A DNA stretch of 64,000 nt. Origin: Solibacillus palustris. GTDB taxonomy: Bacteria; Bacillota; Bacilli; Bacillales_A; Planococcaceae. A program made the position numbers and the translations under genes. Of this stretch, positions 44,445 through 54,438 are shown piece by piece (position 1 is the stretch's first letter; each line of letters begins with the position of its first letter). The DNA lies in the NCBI RefSeq assembly GCF_022549215.1, contig NZ_JAKZFC010000010.1, forward strand, positions 25,733 through 89,732. Direction: 5' to 3'. Under the pieces are notes generated by a model. The model was not told where the DNA came from, did not search any database, and worked only from the letters and a program-made list of their open reading frames with translations.

Positions 44445-45692
44445 TTAAACATATTTACTTCCAACCGCTAGCCAATGGGAATCCCATTCGGTAATGGCAT
44501 TGCCTACACGGCACGCTAAACCACAAGCATTGCCGTCTACCATAAACGAGCCAATGAGCCATTTTTTCATATGTTCGCCATCCTGTAAACGAATGGTGAG
44601 ATTGGGCATTTCGACAAACTCCTGATACAAGTACAAATTATCCGTATAATGACGGTTTGGAGAAGCCATTTGCATGTTACCAAGTACATCAAAAATTTCA
44701 ACAGTGTTCCCTTCACGTGAAAATACGGGCTTTTTAACGAAAGCACGGCCAGCATCTAAAAATGGGGCATCACTTAAAAAGGTCGGTAACATGTAGCGCT
44801 TAATCGCCCCACGCTCGTGTTTAGTAAATAGCGTTTCATCGTTGCGGCGCTCCCAAATAAGCCAAAGTAAAATTTTTGATTGTAACAAGTAGGCGGCAGG
44901 CGCATTGATAATGGCCAGCTCTTTATAACGCACAAGGTCAAGCAACTGTAAGCCAATACGGTCACCGTCTTCTGCAACATCATCCAGTAAAAACTCAATT
45001 GGGTGGGCGGGGCGGTATAAAATATCAATGCGTTCCATATTTGCTGTATAGAGTCCACGCTGCGACCCATTATTGATAATAAGCTCTTTTATCGGTACAT
45101 ATTCCACATCAAATGGCAGCACACGTTGCATAAACTTCACCTGACAATGTTCTTCGATATCATCTACCGCTTCTTTGCCAGTAATCACTACTTTAGGCGT
45201 TGTAGTTTTATTCAGATACTGCATCGCCTGAAACAATGCCTGTGACATCCCTTTGATGAATTGCTTCGTATCATTCGGATTTTTGACGCCAAACTCCGCG
45301 CATAATTTTTCATTCATTTCAAACGTTTCTTGTACTAAAAAGGGTGTATCCCCATTAAGTTCAATACATTTAATACGTCCATCATCTGTACAAATAAAAT
45401 CAAAACGTGCAAGTACTGCCATATGCTCTAAGTAATCAAGGTTAAGATAAGCTAGCATTTCCTTACGAAACCCGAGTGCTAGTAATTGTTCTTTGGGTAA
45501 CGTTGGTATCACGCGTGCAATCTTACAAAAAAAGCCCCACAGCATCTGTGAAGCAAAGCGAATTTCTTCGATTTTTTTCTCTGGGAGCACCATCACATCA
45601 TAGAGGGCGTATTCAAGATCAACGAAGTCGGCAAAGAAGCTGTCTTTATAAGGCGCGTAAAATGCTTGGCGCTTGCTGTAATCTCGTTTCAT
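44445..45692 (-). CDS. Glutathionylspermidine synthase-family ATP-grasp protein (YgiC/YjfC-like)
   Basis: The 415-residue protein belongs to the GSP_synth family: an ATP-grasp amide ligase with RFDFICTDDGRIKCIELNGD (about residues 93-112, containing acidic Mg-binding residues) and KKPVFSREGN near residue 318. There is no amidase domain, as in E. coli YgiC and B. subtilis YjfC. Firmicutes are not known to make glutathionylspermidine, so the ligated substrates are unknown. The gene follows a lipoprotein-like YgiB-type gene by 12 bp, repeating the E. coli ygiB-ygiC pair. Confidence 0.87.
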   Translation of the reverse strand: MKRDYSKRQAFYAPYKDSFFADFVDLEYALYDVMVLPEKKIEEIRFASQMLWGFFCKIARVIPTLPKEQLLALGFRKEMLAYLNLDYLEHMAVLARFDFICTDDGRIKCIELNGDTPFLVQETFEMNEKLCAEFGVKNPNDTKQFIKGMSQALFQAMQYLNKTTTPKVVITGKEAVDDIEEHCQVKFMQRVLPFDVEYVPIKELIINNGSQRGLYTANMERIDILYRPAHPIEFLLDDVAEDGDRIGLQLLDLVRYKELAIINAPAAYLLQSKILLWLIWERRNDETLFTKHERGAIKRYMLPTFLSDAPFLDAGRAFVKKPVFSREGNTVEIFDVLGNMQMASPNRHYTDNLYLYQEFVEMPNLTIRLQDGEHMKKWLIGSFMVDGNACGLACRVGNAITEWDSHWLAVGSKYV

Positions 45693-45704
45693 ACGAAAAC
45701 CTCC

Positions 45705-46307
45705 TTATGATGATGAAGAACCGCCACGTGATGCGCCACCTGAGCTAAAGCCAGATTTCCCACTGCTGTAATTCGTTGTGCCGTTTGATGGTTTGTTCAC
45801 GTTTTGATTGCTGTTTGTTGTGTTAGTAGTTGGATCTGTTGGTAAAGTTGTTGCGCCATTAGACGTACTAGAAGAGCCACGCGAGCCCGTTCCGTTATAG
45901 CCGCCACCAGAAGCACCACCAGAGCTACCGCTTGTTTGTTCTTGCTTTCGTGCCTTAGATTGATAGTATGAGCTTGCGAGCATGGCACCCATTGTTGCGT
46001 ACATTACGCCACCGAAAAAGTGTTGACCGTGGTAGCTCGAATATTGGTCTTCACATGTGTACGAACCATCTTCTTGCTCGGCCCATTCTTCACAAGCTTC
46101 GTAAAACTCGGAGTCTTCAATCGCTTCTAGGTTTTCATCTGAGTCATATTCAACTGGCTCAACTGGTGTTTCATCATAAGTGATGTCTGTATGTACAATG
46201 TCCTCAGCTAATTCCTCATAAGTGGCCTGTTCCGAGTCACATGCTGCTAATTGAAGTGTCATTGCTGAAGCCGTTGACACAGCCGCTATTTTTTTCCAAG
46301 TTGCCAT
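45705..46307 (-). CDS. YgiB/DUF1190-like protein with Gly-Ser-rich C-terminus
   Basis: The 200-residue protein starts with a signal-like sequence (MATWKKIAAVSTASAMTLQL) ending AACDS, a lipobox-like site at Cys24. An acidic region follows (about 30-85), then a short hydrophobic segment (GGVMYATMGAMLASSYY), and a Gly/Ser/Thr/Asn-rich tail ending SRGGSSSS. It is paired with the GSP synthase-like gene as in E. coli ygiBC. It may carry the substrate or recruit the ligase at the membrane; this is inference. The ATG is preceded by GGGAGAGG. Confidence 0.7.
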   Translation of the reverse strand: MATWKKIAAVSTASAMTLQLAACDSEQATYEELAEDIVHTDITYDETPVEPVEYDSDENLEAIEDSEFYEACEEWAEQEDGSYTCEDQYSSYHGQHFFGGVMYATMGAMLASSYYQSKARKQEQTSGSSGGASGGGYNGTGSRGSSSTSNGATTLPTDPTTNTTNSNQNVNKPSNGTTNYSSGKSGFSSGGASRGGSSSS

Positions 46308-46507
46308 ATAATCCTCTCCCTGTTTGATATTGTTAAATAATTATACGGGAGAGAGGCTAAGAGGGTTTCATAAAAATGTAAATCTGTTTTGGCTTCTAAA
46401 TCGATCAATTGAATGAGTTGTGTTTCTTCTTTTCCATGTTAAGCTCATGCAATTAGGCTCCATTAAAATAATAGAATGGTGCCTCCCGGGGAAACACTAA
46501 GAAAATA

Positions 46508-46536
46508 TTAAGAATTGATGTGTGTGTTTGTTAAGA
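46508..46536 (+). promoter_or_regulatory. Candidate tandem response-regulator site upstream of system 2
   Basis: TTAAGA occurs at 46508-46513 and 46531-46536, 23 bp apart, about 80 bp upstream of the regulator gene. Direct hexamer repeats near two helical turns suit an OmpR-family dimer and possible autoregulation. No sharp -10/-35 pair is evident. Confidence 0.3.
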
Positions 46537-46611
46537 TTTAATTAGTATCATAATCTTATACGAATCCTATAGGGTATAGATGCGCCTAAAGAAATGGAGA
46601 AGTGACCGGAA

Positions 46612-47298
46612 TTGAATATTTTAATTTGTGATGATGATAAAGAAATTGTAAGGGCAATTAGCATTTATTTAGAAAATGAAGGATACCAAGTATCCAAAGC
46701 TTACAATGGGCTTGAGGCAATCGAACAGATTCGAGACCACGCGATTCACCTCATTATTATGGATATTATGATGCCGAAAATGGACGGAATTACGGCAACG
46801 ATGAAAATACGGCAAGAGAATATGATTCCACTCATTATGCTTTCAGCTAAGTCGGAGGATCATGATAAAATTCTCGGGTTAAATATTGGCGCAGATGATT
46901 ATTTGGGCAAGCCGTTCAATCCGTTAGAGCTGATGGCAAGAGTAAAATCGCAGCTTAGAAGATATACGACATTTGGCAGTCTTGAGATGAGTAATCACGT
47001 ATTTCAATCGGGCGGACTGGAGATTGATGATGAACAAAAAATTATTAAGGTTGATAATGCCGAGGTTCATTTAACACCGGTGCAGTATAAAATTGTTAAG
47101 CTACTGACAGCAAATGCCGGAAAAGTGTTCACCATTGAAGAAATCTATGAAAAGGTTTGGAATGAACGGGCTGTGAATCCAGAAAATACGGTGGCGGTTC
47201 ATATCCGAAAGATTCGTGAAAAAATAGAAATTAATCCGAAAGAGCCAAAGTATTTAAAGGTTGTATGGGGAGTGGGGTATAAAATTGAGAAATATTAG
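46612..47298 (+). CDS. OmpR-family response regulator, two-component system 2
   Basis: The 228-residue protein has a receiver with DDDK at residues 7-10, phospho-acceptor Asp51 in IMDIMMPKMDG and Lys in YLGKPFNP, then a winged-helix DNA-binding domain (LTPVQYKIVKLLTANAGKVF...VHIRKIREKIE). The start is TTG 46612, nine bases after GGAGAAG. The kinase gene begins inside its last codons. It resembles VanR-type regulators in general form. No target is apparent in the window. Confidence 0.92.
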   Translation: MNILICDDDKEIVRAISIYLENEGYQVSKAYNGLEAIEQIRDHAIHLIIMDIMMPKMDGITATMKIRQENMIPLIMLSAKSEDHDKILGLNIGADDYLGKPFNPLELMARVKSQLRRYTTFGSLEMSNHVFQSGGLEIDDEQKIIKVDNAEVHLTPVQYKIVKLLTANAGKVFTIEEIYEKVWNERAVNPENTVAVHIRKIREKIEINPKEPKYLKVVWGVGYKIEKY

Positions 47299-49339
47299 TC
47301 ATGCACGCATTACGAAAGTGATCGTGTTTTTACTTGCCGTTGTTTGTCTAACGGGGGCTGTGAAGGCAGCTGTTGACATGGAAGTAAAATCAATTCATCT
47401 TAGTACGATTAATGAGGAAAATTATTATGATAGCCAAGCATTTGTTGATGAAAGTTACGGTCTGATTGCGCCCTTAGCGGAATTGATTGCGCTCTACAAA
47501 AGTGAAGAAAACATTTTAAGCGGCAAGGCACTAACGGAAGAAGACATGCACTTTATTGAAGAAACGTTTGTCGATAGTTTCCCTCCATACGAACAGAATC
47601 CGAATTGGAGTGAAGCCGAATCGAATCGAATTAATCAAGAAAGATATGCAGCATACGTAAAACGTGAAAAAGAAAAAAGAATAAATGAGCAAGTAAAAAT
47701 ATATTATCGATTAATCGCTGAATTAAAAGAAAAAGAAGGAATCCTCTATTATGGCAGTAATGGTGAGCAAAAATTCGCCAATAGTCAGTTCCAGAAGAAA
47801 CAACAATTTGAATCATACGATGCGTATATGCTATTTGAGGGTTATCAGCATAAGTTGTATCCGGCAGAAATGAAAAATAGCAGATCTATCCACAATTCAC
47901 CATACGTAGTGGAAGAACTGAATCCACAAACGGATGTTATTTATATAGCGTTTGAAAAGTCTTTCTTGCAGCAAAAAACACAGGAATGGCTAGATGGAAA
48001 AGATACTGCGCAACATTTACTTAATCAATTCCTTGTATTTTTAGCAGGATTTATTTTATCTTTTGTTTATTTAATTGTGGTTATTGGAAGAACGTCATTT
48101 AAAGATAATGAAATTCATTTTAATGTCATGGACAAACTATATAATGATTTCAATATTATCATCGTCGTTTCTTTAACAATGTGGTGGATTTTCATGATGG
48201 TGGAAGTGTTCCCTGATCGTGATGTATACATGCTTCTTACAATCCTTATTTTTAGTATTGCGTTACTAATGTCATTATCGCTCGTTAAGCATATCAAAAA
48301 TCGAACAATCCTTTCGCATACACTCATTTATCAACTACTTAAAAAAGCGTTTCTTGCAGTGAAACATGTTTTTGATAGTGGTAGTACGGGGGTGAAGGTT
48401 GTTCTACTTGTTATCGGTTATCCAGTAGTAGTTGCAGCAACATTTTTCATGTTCCCGATTACGATTGGTGTTGCGGCATGGCTTGCACTAAAAAAAGTGA
48501 AGTCGTTTAACCGCATTAAAGAGGGCGTAGAGCAAATTAAAAATGGCGAGCTTCACCATCATATTGAAGTAAAGGGCAAGGGAGAGCTTAGCCAGCTTGC
48601 AACCAATATCAATCAGATTACAGATGGGCTAAGAAAATCGGTGGATAGCGAGATAAAGAGTGAGCGTTTAAAAACAGAGCTTATCACCAATGTTTCGCAT
48701 GATATTCGAACGCCATTAACATCCATCATTACCTATGTCGATTTATTAAAAATCGAAAAGGACCCTGAAAAAATAGCGGAATATATCGACGTATTAGATC
48801 AAAAATCGAAAAGACTGAAGCACTTAACTGATGATTTATTTGAGGCAGCAAAAGCGTCAAGCGGAAGTATGCCTGTACAGTTAGAGAAGATTGATATTGT
48901 CTCATTATTAACGCAAGGCATCGGAGAAATGGATGAAATGATTGAAGCGTCGGCCTTAGATTTCAAGCTAGCCTATCCGACAGAAAAGGTGTATATGAAG
49001 GCGGATGGGAAACTGCTATGGCGCGCCATCGAAAACCTATTCTCGAATATTTTTAAATATGCACAGCCCGCATCAAGGGTCTATCTGGATGTAGAAGATT
49101 TAGAAGATGAGGTACGCGTGACCTTTAAAAACATTTCAGCATTTGAATTAAATATTTCAGCTGACGAACTAATGGAACGTTTTACGCGCGGGGATGAATC
49201 GAGAACGAGCCAAGGAAGTGGTTTAGGCTTGTCGATTGCGGAAAGCCTAATCCATATCCAGCACGGAAAGTTCATCGTTCAAGTGGATGGCGATTTATTT
49301 AAGGTGATGATTTATTTACCGAAAATTTCAAACGAATAG
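47285..49339 (+). CDS. Sensor histidine kinase with multiple membrane helices, two-component system 2
   Basis: The 684-residue kinase has one N-terminal helix, an external domain (about residues 30-240, largely charged and helical), several further helices (about 245-410), HAMP-like linker, phospho-acceptor His472 in NVSHDIRTPLTSI, and an HATPase domain with GSGLGLSIAESL. I chose TTG 47285 with GGGGAG upstream; another in-frame TTG is 24 bases earlier. Overlap with the regulator gene implies coupling. The many-helix sensor is unlike kinase 1 and resembles VanS-like kinases of unknown stimulus. Confidence 0.85.
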   Translation: MRNISHARITKVIVFLLAVVCLTGAVKAAVDMEVKSIHLSTINEENYYDSQAFVDESYGLIAPLAELIALYKSEENILSGKALTEEDMHFIEETFVDSFPPYEQNPNWSEAESNRINQERYAAYVKREKEKRINEQVKIYYRLIAELKEKEGILYYGSNGEQKFANSQFQKKQQFESYDAYMLFEGYQHKLYPAEMKNSRSIHNSPYVVEELNPQTDVIYIAFEKSFLQQKTQEWLDGKDTAQHLLNQFLVFLAGFILSFVYLIVVIGRTSFKDNEIHFNVMDKLYNDFNIIIVVSLTMWWIFMMVEVFPDRDVYMLLTILIFSIALLMSLSLVKHIKNRTILSHTLIYQLLKKAFLAVKHVFDSGSTGVKVVLLVIGYPVVVAATFFMFPITIGVAAWLALKKVKSFNRIKEGVEQIKNGELHHHIEVKGKGELSQLATNINQITDGLRKSVDSEIKSERLKTELITNVSHDIRTPLTSIITYVDLLKIEKDPEKIAEYIDVLDQKSKRLKHLTDDLFEAAKASSGSMPVQLEKIDIVSLLTQGIGEMDEMIEASALDFKLAYPTEKVYMKADGKLLWRAIENLFSNIFKYAQPASRVYLDVEDLEDEVRVTFKNISAFELNISADELMERFTRGDESRTSQGSGLGLSIAESLIHIQHGKFIVQVDGDLFKVMIYLPKISNE

Positions 49340-49346
49340 TATAAAG

Positions 49347-49387
49347 AAGGAGGTGTCCGTGAAGTGATTCGAAGGACACCTCCTTTT
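49347..49387. terminator. Hairpin terminator of the modular repeat family
   Basis: AAGGAGGTGTCC pairs perfectly over 12 bp with GGACACCTCCTT around GTGAAGTGATTCGAA. It is the first hairpin of the modular repeats standing alone, 7 bp after the kinase stop and between convergent genes. Confidence 0.8.
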
Positions 49388-49425
49388 GTTCCTTTAATCT
49401 CGAACTATTCAATGTGATGATAAGC

Positions 49426-51615
49426 TCAATGAAATAATCCGGATTCTCGCGACTTTTTAAGAAGTAGTTTTGTTTTCCGGTTGATCTTTTCTTTTAAGAA
49501 GGTGCCGAATAGTAAAAATGCTGCACTAAAGAGTAAAAGGAAGGAAGCATCTCGTAATGCTCTCTGCCAGACGATACCGCCTACAGCTTCACGCATAATA
49601 TCTACTGCATACGTAAAAGGAAGTGCAGGGTTGATTAACTGAAAAAACTCTGGTAAAAGAACGACTGGATAGGTTCCGCCTGCTCCTGCAATTTGCAAGA
49701 CAAGCATAATAATTGCAAACGCTTTTCCTATATCGCCAAAAACGGACACAAGCGTGTAAACAATGGACATGAAAACGAAACTAATAAGAAATCCGAACAA
49801 TATAAACCAGAATGGATTTTTAACATCCACACCTAATAGAACAATGTCACCTATTGTTACAATCAATGCTTGGAAAAGTCCAATAGCAGAGAATGTAAAC
49901 AATCGACCGAAATATACCGCACGTTCGCTTACATTATTTTCATGGTTGGCATCTGTAGCAAGAAGTGAGATAAGAAGCAAACAACCTACCCATAAAGCTA
50001 GAACGGTATAAAAAGGAGTCATACCTGTTCCATAATTTGCGATAGGGAAAAGTTTGTTTTCGTTCAAGACGACCGGCTCTTCAAAGAAGTTACGTTCCGC
50101 TTGTGGATCATTGCGGAGTAACTGGATTATTTCATTGAGATTTGTTTCCCCCTGAATTTTTCGTATTTTATCTGCTAGCTGTTTCACTTTGTCATATATA
50201 TATGGATATTGTGTCAATGCATGATCCAATGTTGTTTTTCCCTCTTTAAGATGCGCGGCTGTACTATTTAGAATACGCGTGACTTCCGGTAAATTGGACT
50301 GAATATTGGACAGCATTTCTTTGGCATTTCCTAAGGTTTTTTTTGCATTGGCTACTTCGGAAAGAACAGTTGGTTCAATTGAGTTTTTGTATTCGTTTAT
50401 AAAGGCATCCAGTTGGACGGTTGTATTCTGAGCTATTTTTTGTAAATCACTCAATATTTTTTGCATTTGTTGTTCTTTATCTTTTACAAGTGTATTGATT
50501 TTACGCGTATTCGTTTGCGTTTCTTGTAAAAAAACTTTCAATTCGTTCGTTTTATCAATTGCCTGATCTAGTTTTGTTTGTTGTGCTACGTTGTTTTCTC
50601 CCAAACTCGATTCGTTCGAGCTATTGGATAATTCTTTTAACCAATAAAGGTCTTTCCTGATCGAGTCGATAGTTTGGATATTGGAGGTTATTTTGTTGTC
50701 GAGGTCCATCTTTACTCGATCCAACTCGGTAAAATCCAAATCGGCGTTTTGAACTTTTTGAAGAAATTCATTAGTACTTTTTGAAATCTTTGATACTTTA
50801 TCCAAATCATTTTCAATTGTAGGGGCGAGTTCATTTAAACGATTTTGTGCTTTCGTCAAGAAATCGATTGTTTTTCCAATGTGATTCAAACCTTCAGTCG
50901 TTATTTGTTCGGCACGAGGCACCATTAAATTAGCCTGTGTGACAATTTTCTGTGCGGAAGAGGCGTCTTTTTGGACATCCATCAGTAAATTGTGGATTGT
51001 AGGCAATTCTTGTTCCATTTTGAATACATAGTTTTCAAAGTTATGAATATCTGGTAGGTAGCTTTCTATTTCAATGCCTAAATCATTAAAGATGTTAAAA
51101 ATGACGCCATTCACATTTGAGATGAATTGACTGCTAACTTCTTGAACAATAACCGTTGCCCCTTGTTCCGTTATTTTGGGCGCAATGGAGTTAATTTTTT
51201 CATTTACATAGTATTCGATATCCGCCTTTTGGGGGTTACCTGAAACGATAGAAGCTAACTTTTCGGAAAAGTTTTCTGGGATAATGATGACTGCAAAATA
51301 ATCACCATATTCAACTTTTTTCATCGCATCTTTTCGAGAAGTAAAAGACCACTTCATGTCTTGATTGTTTTTTAATGTATCGATTAGTTCATTTCCAACG
51401 TTTAACTGTTCCCCCCGCACGTTTGCTCCTGCATCTTCGTTTACAATCGCTACAGGAAGCTGATTAGTTTTAGCATAAGGGTCCCAAGAAGCATAAATGT
51501 TAAGCCATGCATATAAAGAAGGTAGGAAGACTAAACCTCCTATAAGAATTGCAGCCACCCAATTCCTGCTTATATTTCGAATGTCTGACTTGAAAATATT
51601 CCAACTATTTCTCAT
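49426..51615 (-). CDS. YhgE/Pip domain membrane protein
   Basis: The 729-residue protein of the YhgE/Pip family has an N-terminal helix (about residues 18-38), the family motif LPSLYAWLNIYASWDPY, a long external region with coiled-coil segments (about 190-490), and six C-terminal helices (about 530-715) of the ABC-2-type permease fold. Family members include the lactococcal phage-infection protein Pip and ESX-system EsaA relatives. The role here is unknown. It stands alone, convergent with system 2. Confidence 0.88.
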   Translation of the reverse strand: MRNSWNIFKSDIRNISRNWVAAILIGGLVFLPSLYAWLNIYASWDPYAKTNQLPVAIVNEDAGANVRGEQLNVGNELIDTLKNNQDMKWSFTSRKDAMKKVEYGDYFAVIIIPENFSEKLASIVSGNPQKADIEYYVNEKINSIAPKITEQGATVIVQEVSSQFISNVNGVIFNIFNDLGIEIESYLPDIHNFENYVFKMEQELPTIHNLLMDVQKDASSAQKIVTQANLMVPRAEQITTEGLNHIGKTIDFLTKAQNRLNELAPTIENDLDKVSKISKSTNEFLQKVQNADLDFTELDRVKMDLDNKITSNIQTIDSIRKDLYWLKELSNSSNESSLGENNVAQQTKLDQAIDKTNELKVFLQETQTNTRKINTLVKDKEQQMQKILSDLQKIAQNTTVQLDAFINEYKNSIEPTVLSEVANAKKTLGNAKEMLSNIQSNLPEVTRILNSTAAHLKEGKTTLDHALTQYPYIYDKVKQLADKIRKIQGETNLNEIIQLLRNDPQAERNFFEEPVVLNENKLFPIANYGTGMTPFYTVLALWVGCLLLISLLATDANHENNVSERAVYFGRLFTFSAIGLFQALIVTIGDIVLLGVDVKNPFWFILFGFLISFVFMSIVYTLVSVFGDIGKAFAIIMLVLQIAGAGGTYPVVLLPEFFQLINPALPFTYAVDIMREAVGGIVWQRALRDASFLLLFSAAFLLFGTFLKEKINRKTKLLLKKSRESGLFH

Positions 51616-51800
51616 AACTCGTCCACCCTACTATATTGAAGTTGATAGGTACTTGATGATTGTAGTGTACCCCCAATAAATAATGGCTATCCAAAGTAAA
51701 AGTAGGGGGAAAAAATCCATTTCCATCTAACACCCAAATTTATTTTTCTGCTACAATAAATTTACAGTAAATTCAAAATATTTAAAAGGGGATATGGCAA

Positions 51801-53195
51801 ATGGGAGAAATTCAAGCAGTAGAACTCACACCACAAGCAGTAGCAGCACTTGATCAAGCGGTTGAACAAAGTTTAGGGAAAGATAGGGCAACGTTTACAT
51901 TACGTGACCGTGCCACAGGGGATATTTTATACGCATATCGAGGTGAGCATTTAATGCGCCCAGCCTCGAACATGAAAATTATTTCAGGTGCAGCCGCTTT
52001 AGAGGAGCTGGGCTTAGATTATCGCTTTCAAACGGAGCTTTATATTGATGGAGAACTTGAAGATGGCATGTTAAACGGGAATCTCTATGTAAAGGGTTAT
52101 GGTGATCCAACGATTAACGAAGCAACACTGCGACATTTTGCGGATATATTATGGCAAAAAGGCATTCAATCGATAAACGGGCAACTAATCGGCGATGACA
52201 CGTATTTCACGGGGGATACATTGCCACCAGGTGTGGATGATGAAGGGGAAACGCATTATTACGGTGCGCGCATCTCACCGATTACGATGTCACCAAATGA
52301 TGATTTTGATGCGAGTACAATTATAGTGACAGCCGATCCGCAGTCGGTTGGGGAGCAGCCAACATTTACCGTGATTCCACATTTAAGTGGCCATGAAATT
52401 ACAAACGAAGCGACAACGGTAGAAAGTGGCGCGGAAAACACATTAGAAATCCGTCGGTTAAATGGTACCAATCAAATTGTAATGACGGGTGCGATTCCAC
52501 AAGGTGAAAGTGCAAAAGTGTGGGTATCATTACAAAATCCAACAGTCAATACTTTGGAATTTTTCAAGGTGCTTTGTGAGCAAAAAGGTATTCAGTTCAC
52601 ACAAGCTCAGCCAGTTACAGTTGGAGAAGTTACGGAAAATGCGGAGCTTATTTACACACATGAATCGCGTACAGTTGCGGAGTTATTTTCGATTTTTATG
52701 AAGCTTAGCAACAATAGCATAGCCGATATTTTTGTCAAAACGCTGGGTAAATTACAGCATAGTGTTGGTGATTATGAGTCAGGTTTACTTGTAGTGAATG
52801 ACTACTTAATGCAAAAAAATATTGATTTTTCAACATGGCAATTCGTTGATGGCTCGGGACTTTCGCATGGGATTCGCCTGCATGCAAATGGCATATCACA
52901 GCTATTATTTGAGCTGCAAAAAGAGCCGTATTTTGAGGTGTTCTTTTCATCCTTACCGGTTGGAGGGAACGAAGATCGTTTAATCGGTGGCACGTTGAAA
53001 GACCGCTTTTTAGAGCCAGAATTTATGGGCAAAATTTTTGCAAAAACAGGCTATATTCATGAGGTGCACTGCTTATCGGGTTACGCGACAGGTGCGAGTG
53101 GGAAGGACTATATATTTTCAATTATGCTAGAAGATTGTGAAGAAGGTATACCGTTTATAGATGAGGGGTTAAAGGCTATTTTAAGCGCAATATAA
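51801..53195 (+). CDS. PBP4-type D-Ala-D-Ala carboxypeptidase/endopeptidase (peptidase S13) without signal peptide
   Basis: The 464-residue product has serine-hydrolase motifs in order: SxxK at Ser56-Lys59 (ASNMK), SxN in SNNSIAD (about residue 305) and KTG in FAKTGYIHE (about 413), as in DacB-type penicillin-binding proteins. Unlike most relatives, the N-terminus lacks a signal peptide or membrane helix, and an in-frame stop lies 18 bases before the ATG, so no extension is possible. It would stay in the cytoplasm unless exported otherwise. AAAAGGGG precedes the ATG. A cytoplasmic peptidase or esterase role is a real alternative. Confidence 0.85.
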   Translation: MGEIQAVELTPQAVAALDQAVEQSLGKDRATFTLRDRATGDILYAYRGEHLMRPASNMKIISGAAALEELGLDYRFQTELYIDGELEDGMLNGNLYVKGYGDPTINEATLRHFADILWQKGIQSINGQLIGDDTYFTGDTLPPGVDDEGETHYYGARISPITMSPNDDFDASTIIVTADPQSVGEQPTFTVIPHLSGHEITNEATTVESGAENTLEIRRLNGTNQIVMTGAIPQGESAKVWVSLQNPTVNTLEFFKVLCEQKGIQFTQAQPVTVGEVTENAELIYTHESRTVAELFSIFMKLSNNSIADIFVKTLGKLQHSVGDYESGLLVVNDYLMQKNIDFSTWQFVDGSGLSHGIRLHANGISQLLFELQKEPYFEVFFSSLPVGGNEDRLIGGTLKDRFLEPEFMGKIFAKTGYIHEVHCLSGYATGASGKDYIFSIMLEDCEEGIPFIDEGLKAILSAI

Positions 53196-53262
53196 TATAT
53201 TAATCTAATGATTTTGAATCTTTATCCTACACCTAGCCGTATACAATAAATGGAGGTGTGTG

Positions 53263-54402
53263 ATGAAGAAACGAATGGAAGTATTAGATAGCTTACGTGG
53301 CTTTTCATTGCTTGGTATTTTAATTGCGAATATGCTGTATTTTCAATATGGCACAATAACAAAAGAGGAGATTGAGCCGTCTACTTGGTGGGATCAGGCT
53401 GCCTTTTATTTCACAAAAATTGTGGTAGAGGCTTCGGTTTATCCGATTTTCGGCTTTTTATTTGGCTATGGCATTATTTTATTTGTAGGTTCACTGGAAA
53501 AACGTGAGCTCAATGCAAGAGGACCGCTTTGGCGTCGGGCGATTGGGCTTGTTGTTTTAGGAGCTTTGCATATCGCATTCGTTTGGGATGGCGATATTTT
53601 ACTTACATATGGCGCGGCACTCATAATGATTATTTTATTTTTCTTAAAACGTCAGGTGAAAACATGGCTTGTTTGGTCGGGGATTTTAGCAGGGCTTATG
53701 CTGCCATCGATGTTTTACAAAGAAAATTTATTGGCGCTATTAGCGGAGGAAGCTGACAAGGCAGCCGTTATTTTTTCAAGTGGCACGTATTTAGAGGTTA
53801 TGCAACATCGCATTGGTCTTGGTGATGATGAATTTGGCCTTATTTTTTGGATAGTTGGTCTAGCGATTGGCTTTATTCTCGTTGCGGTGATGGCTTTTTT
53901 CGCGGTTGGGTCCTTTATTTTACTTGGGATGGCGGCTGCAAAGGTAGATTTGTTTAACGATATTGAGCAAAAGCAGCGTCTTCTGAAACGTGTTACATGG
54001 CTTGTGCCAGTCGGATTATTATGTAAGGCATTTCTCGTTTGGGAGCATCCAGTTGGCACACTTATTTATGGCTTTGGTACGTATGCACTGGCAATCGGTT
54101 ATATCGCGTTGTTTACATTACTATTTATCAAGCTAAAAGATCATAAGATTATGCATAGATTTGCAAGTGTAGGGCGTTTATCGTTATCCAATTATTTATT
54201 GCAATCGATTATTTGTACAACGATTTTTTACGGCTATGGCTTCGGCTATTTTGGCAAGCTTGGCGTGGCACTGGGGCTCGTACTGGCGCTTATTGTTTAC
54301 GGCTTGCAGCTTGTTGGCTCACGTCTATATGTACAGCGCTTTTCGATTGGTCCTGTGGAATGGCTGCTGCGCAAGTTTGTGTATTTAGGGAAAGCGAAAT
54401 GA
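53263..54402 (+). CDS. DUF418 family membrane protein (YeiB-like)
   Basis: The 379-residue membrane protein has about nine to ten helices. The start (VLDSLRGFSLLGILIANM) and the C-terminal signature (FASVGRLSLSNYLLQSI, then PVEWLLRKFVYLG) identify the DUF418/YeiB family. Family members are of uncertain role, often near transport or regulatory genes. I chose ATG 53263 with GGAGG 6 bases upstream; GTG three bases earlier is possible. Confidence 0.88.
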   Translation: MKKRMEVLDSLRGFSLLGILIANMLYFQYGTITKEEIEPSTWWDQAAFYFTKIVVEASVYPIFGFLFGYGIILFVGSLEKRELNARGPLWRRAIGLVVLGALHIAFVWDGDILLTYGAALIMIILFFLKRQVKTWLVWSGILAGLMLPSMFYKENLLALLAEEADKAAVIFSSGTYLEVMQHRIGLGDDEFGLIFWIVGLAIGFILVAVMAFFAVGSFILLGMAAAKVDLFNDIEQKQRLLKRVTWLVPVGLLCKAFLVWEHPVGTLIYGFGTYALAIGYIALFTLLFIKLKDHKIMHRFASVGRLSLSNYLLQSIICTTIFYGYGFGYFGKLGVALGLVLALIVYGLQLVGSRLYVQRFSIGPVEWLLRKFVYLGKAK

Positions 54403-54404
54403 TG

Positions 54405-54438
54405 AAAACCGCACTTTTCAAAAGGAAGTGCGGTTTTT
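54405..54438. terminator. Bidirectional terminator
   Basis: AAAACCGCACTT pairs with AAGTGCGGTTTT around TTCAAAAGG, with T/A runs on both sides. It serves the convergent DUF418 gene and the ABC transporter operon. Confidence 0.88.
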
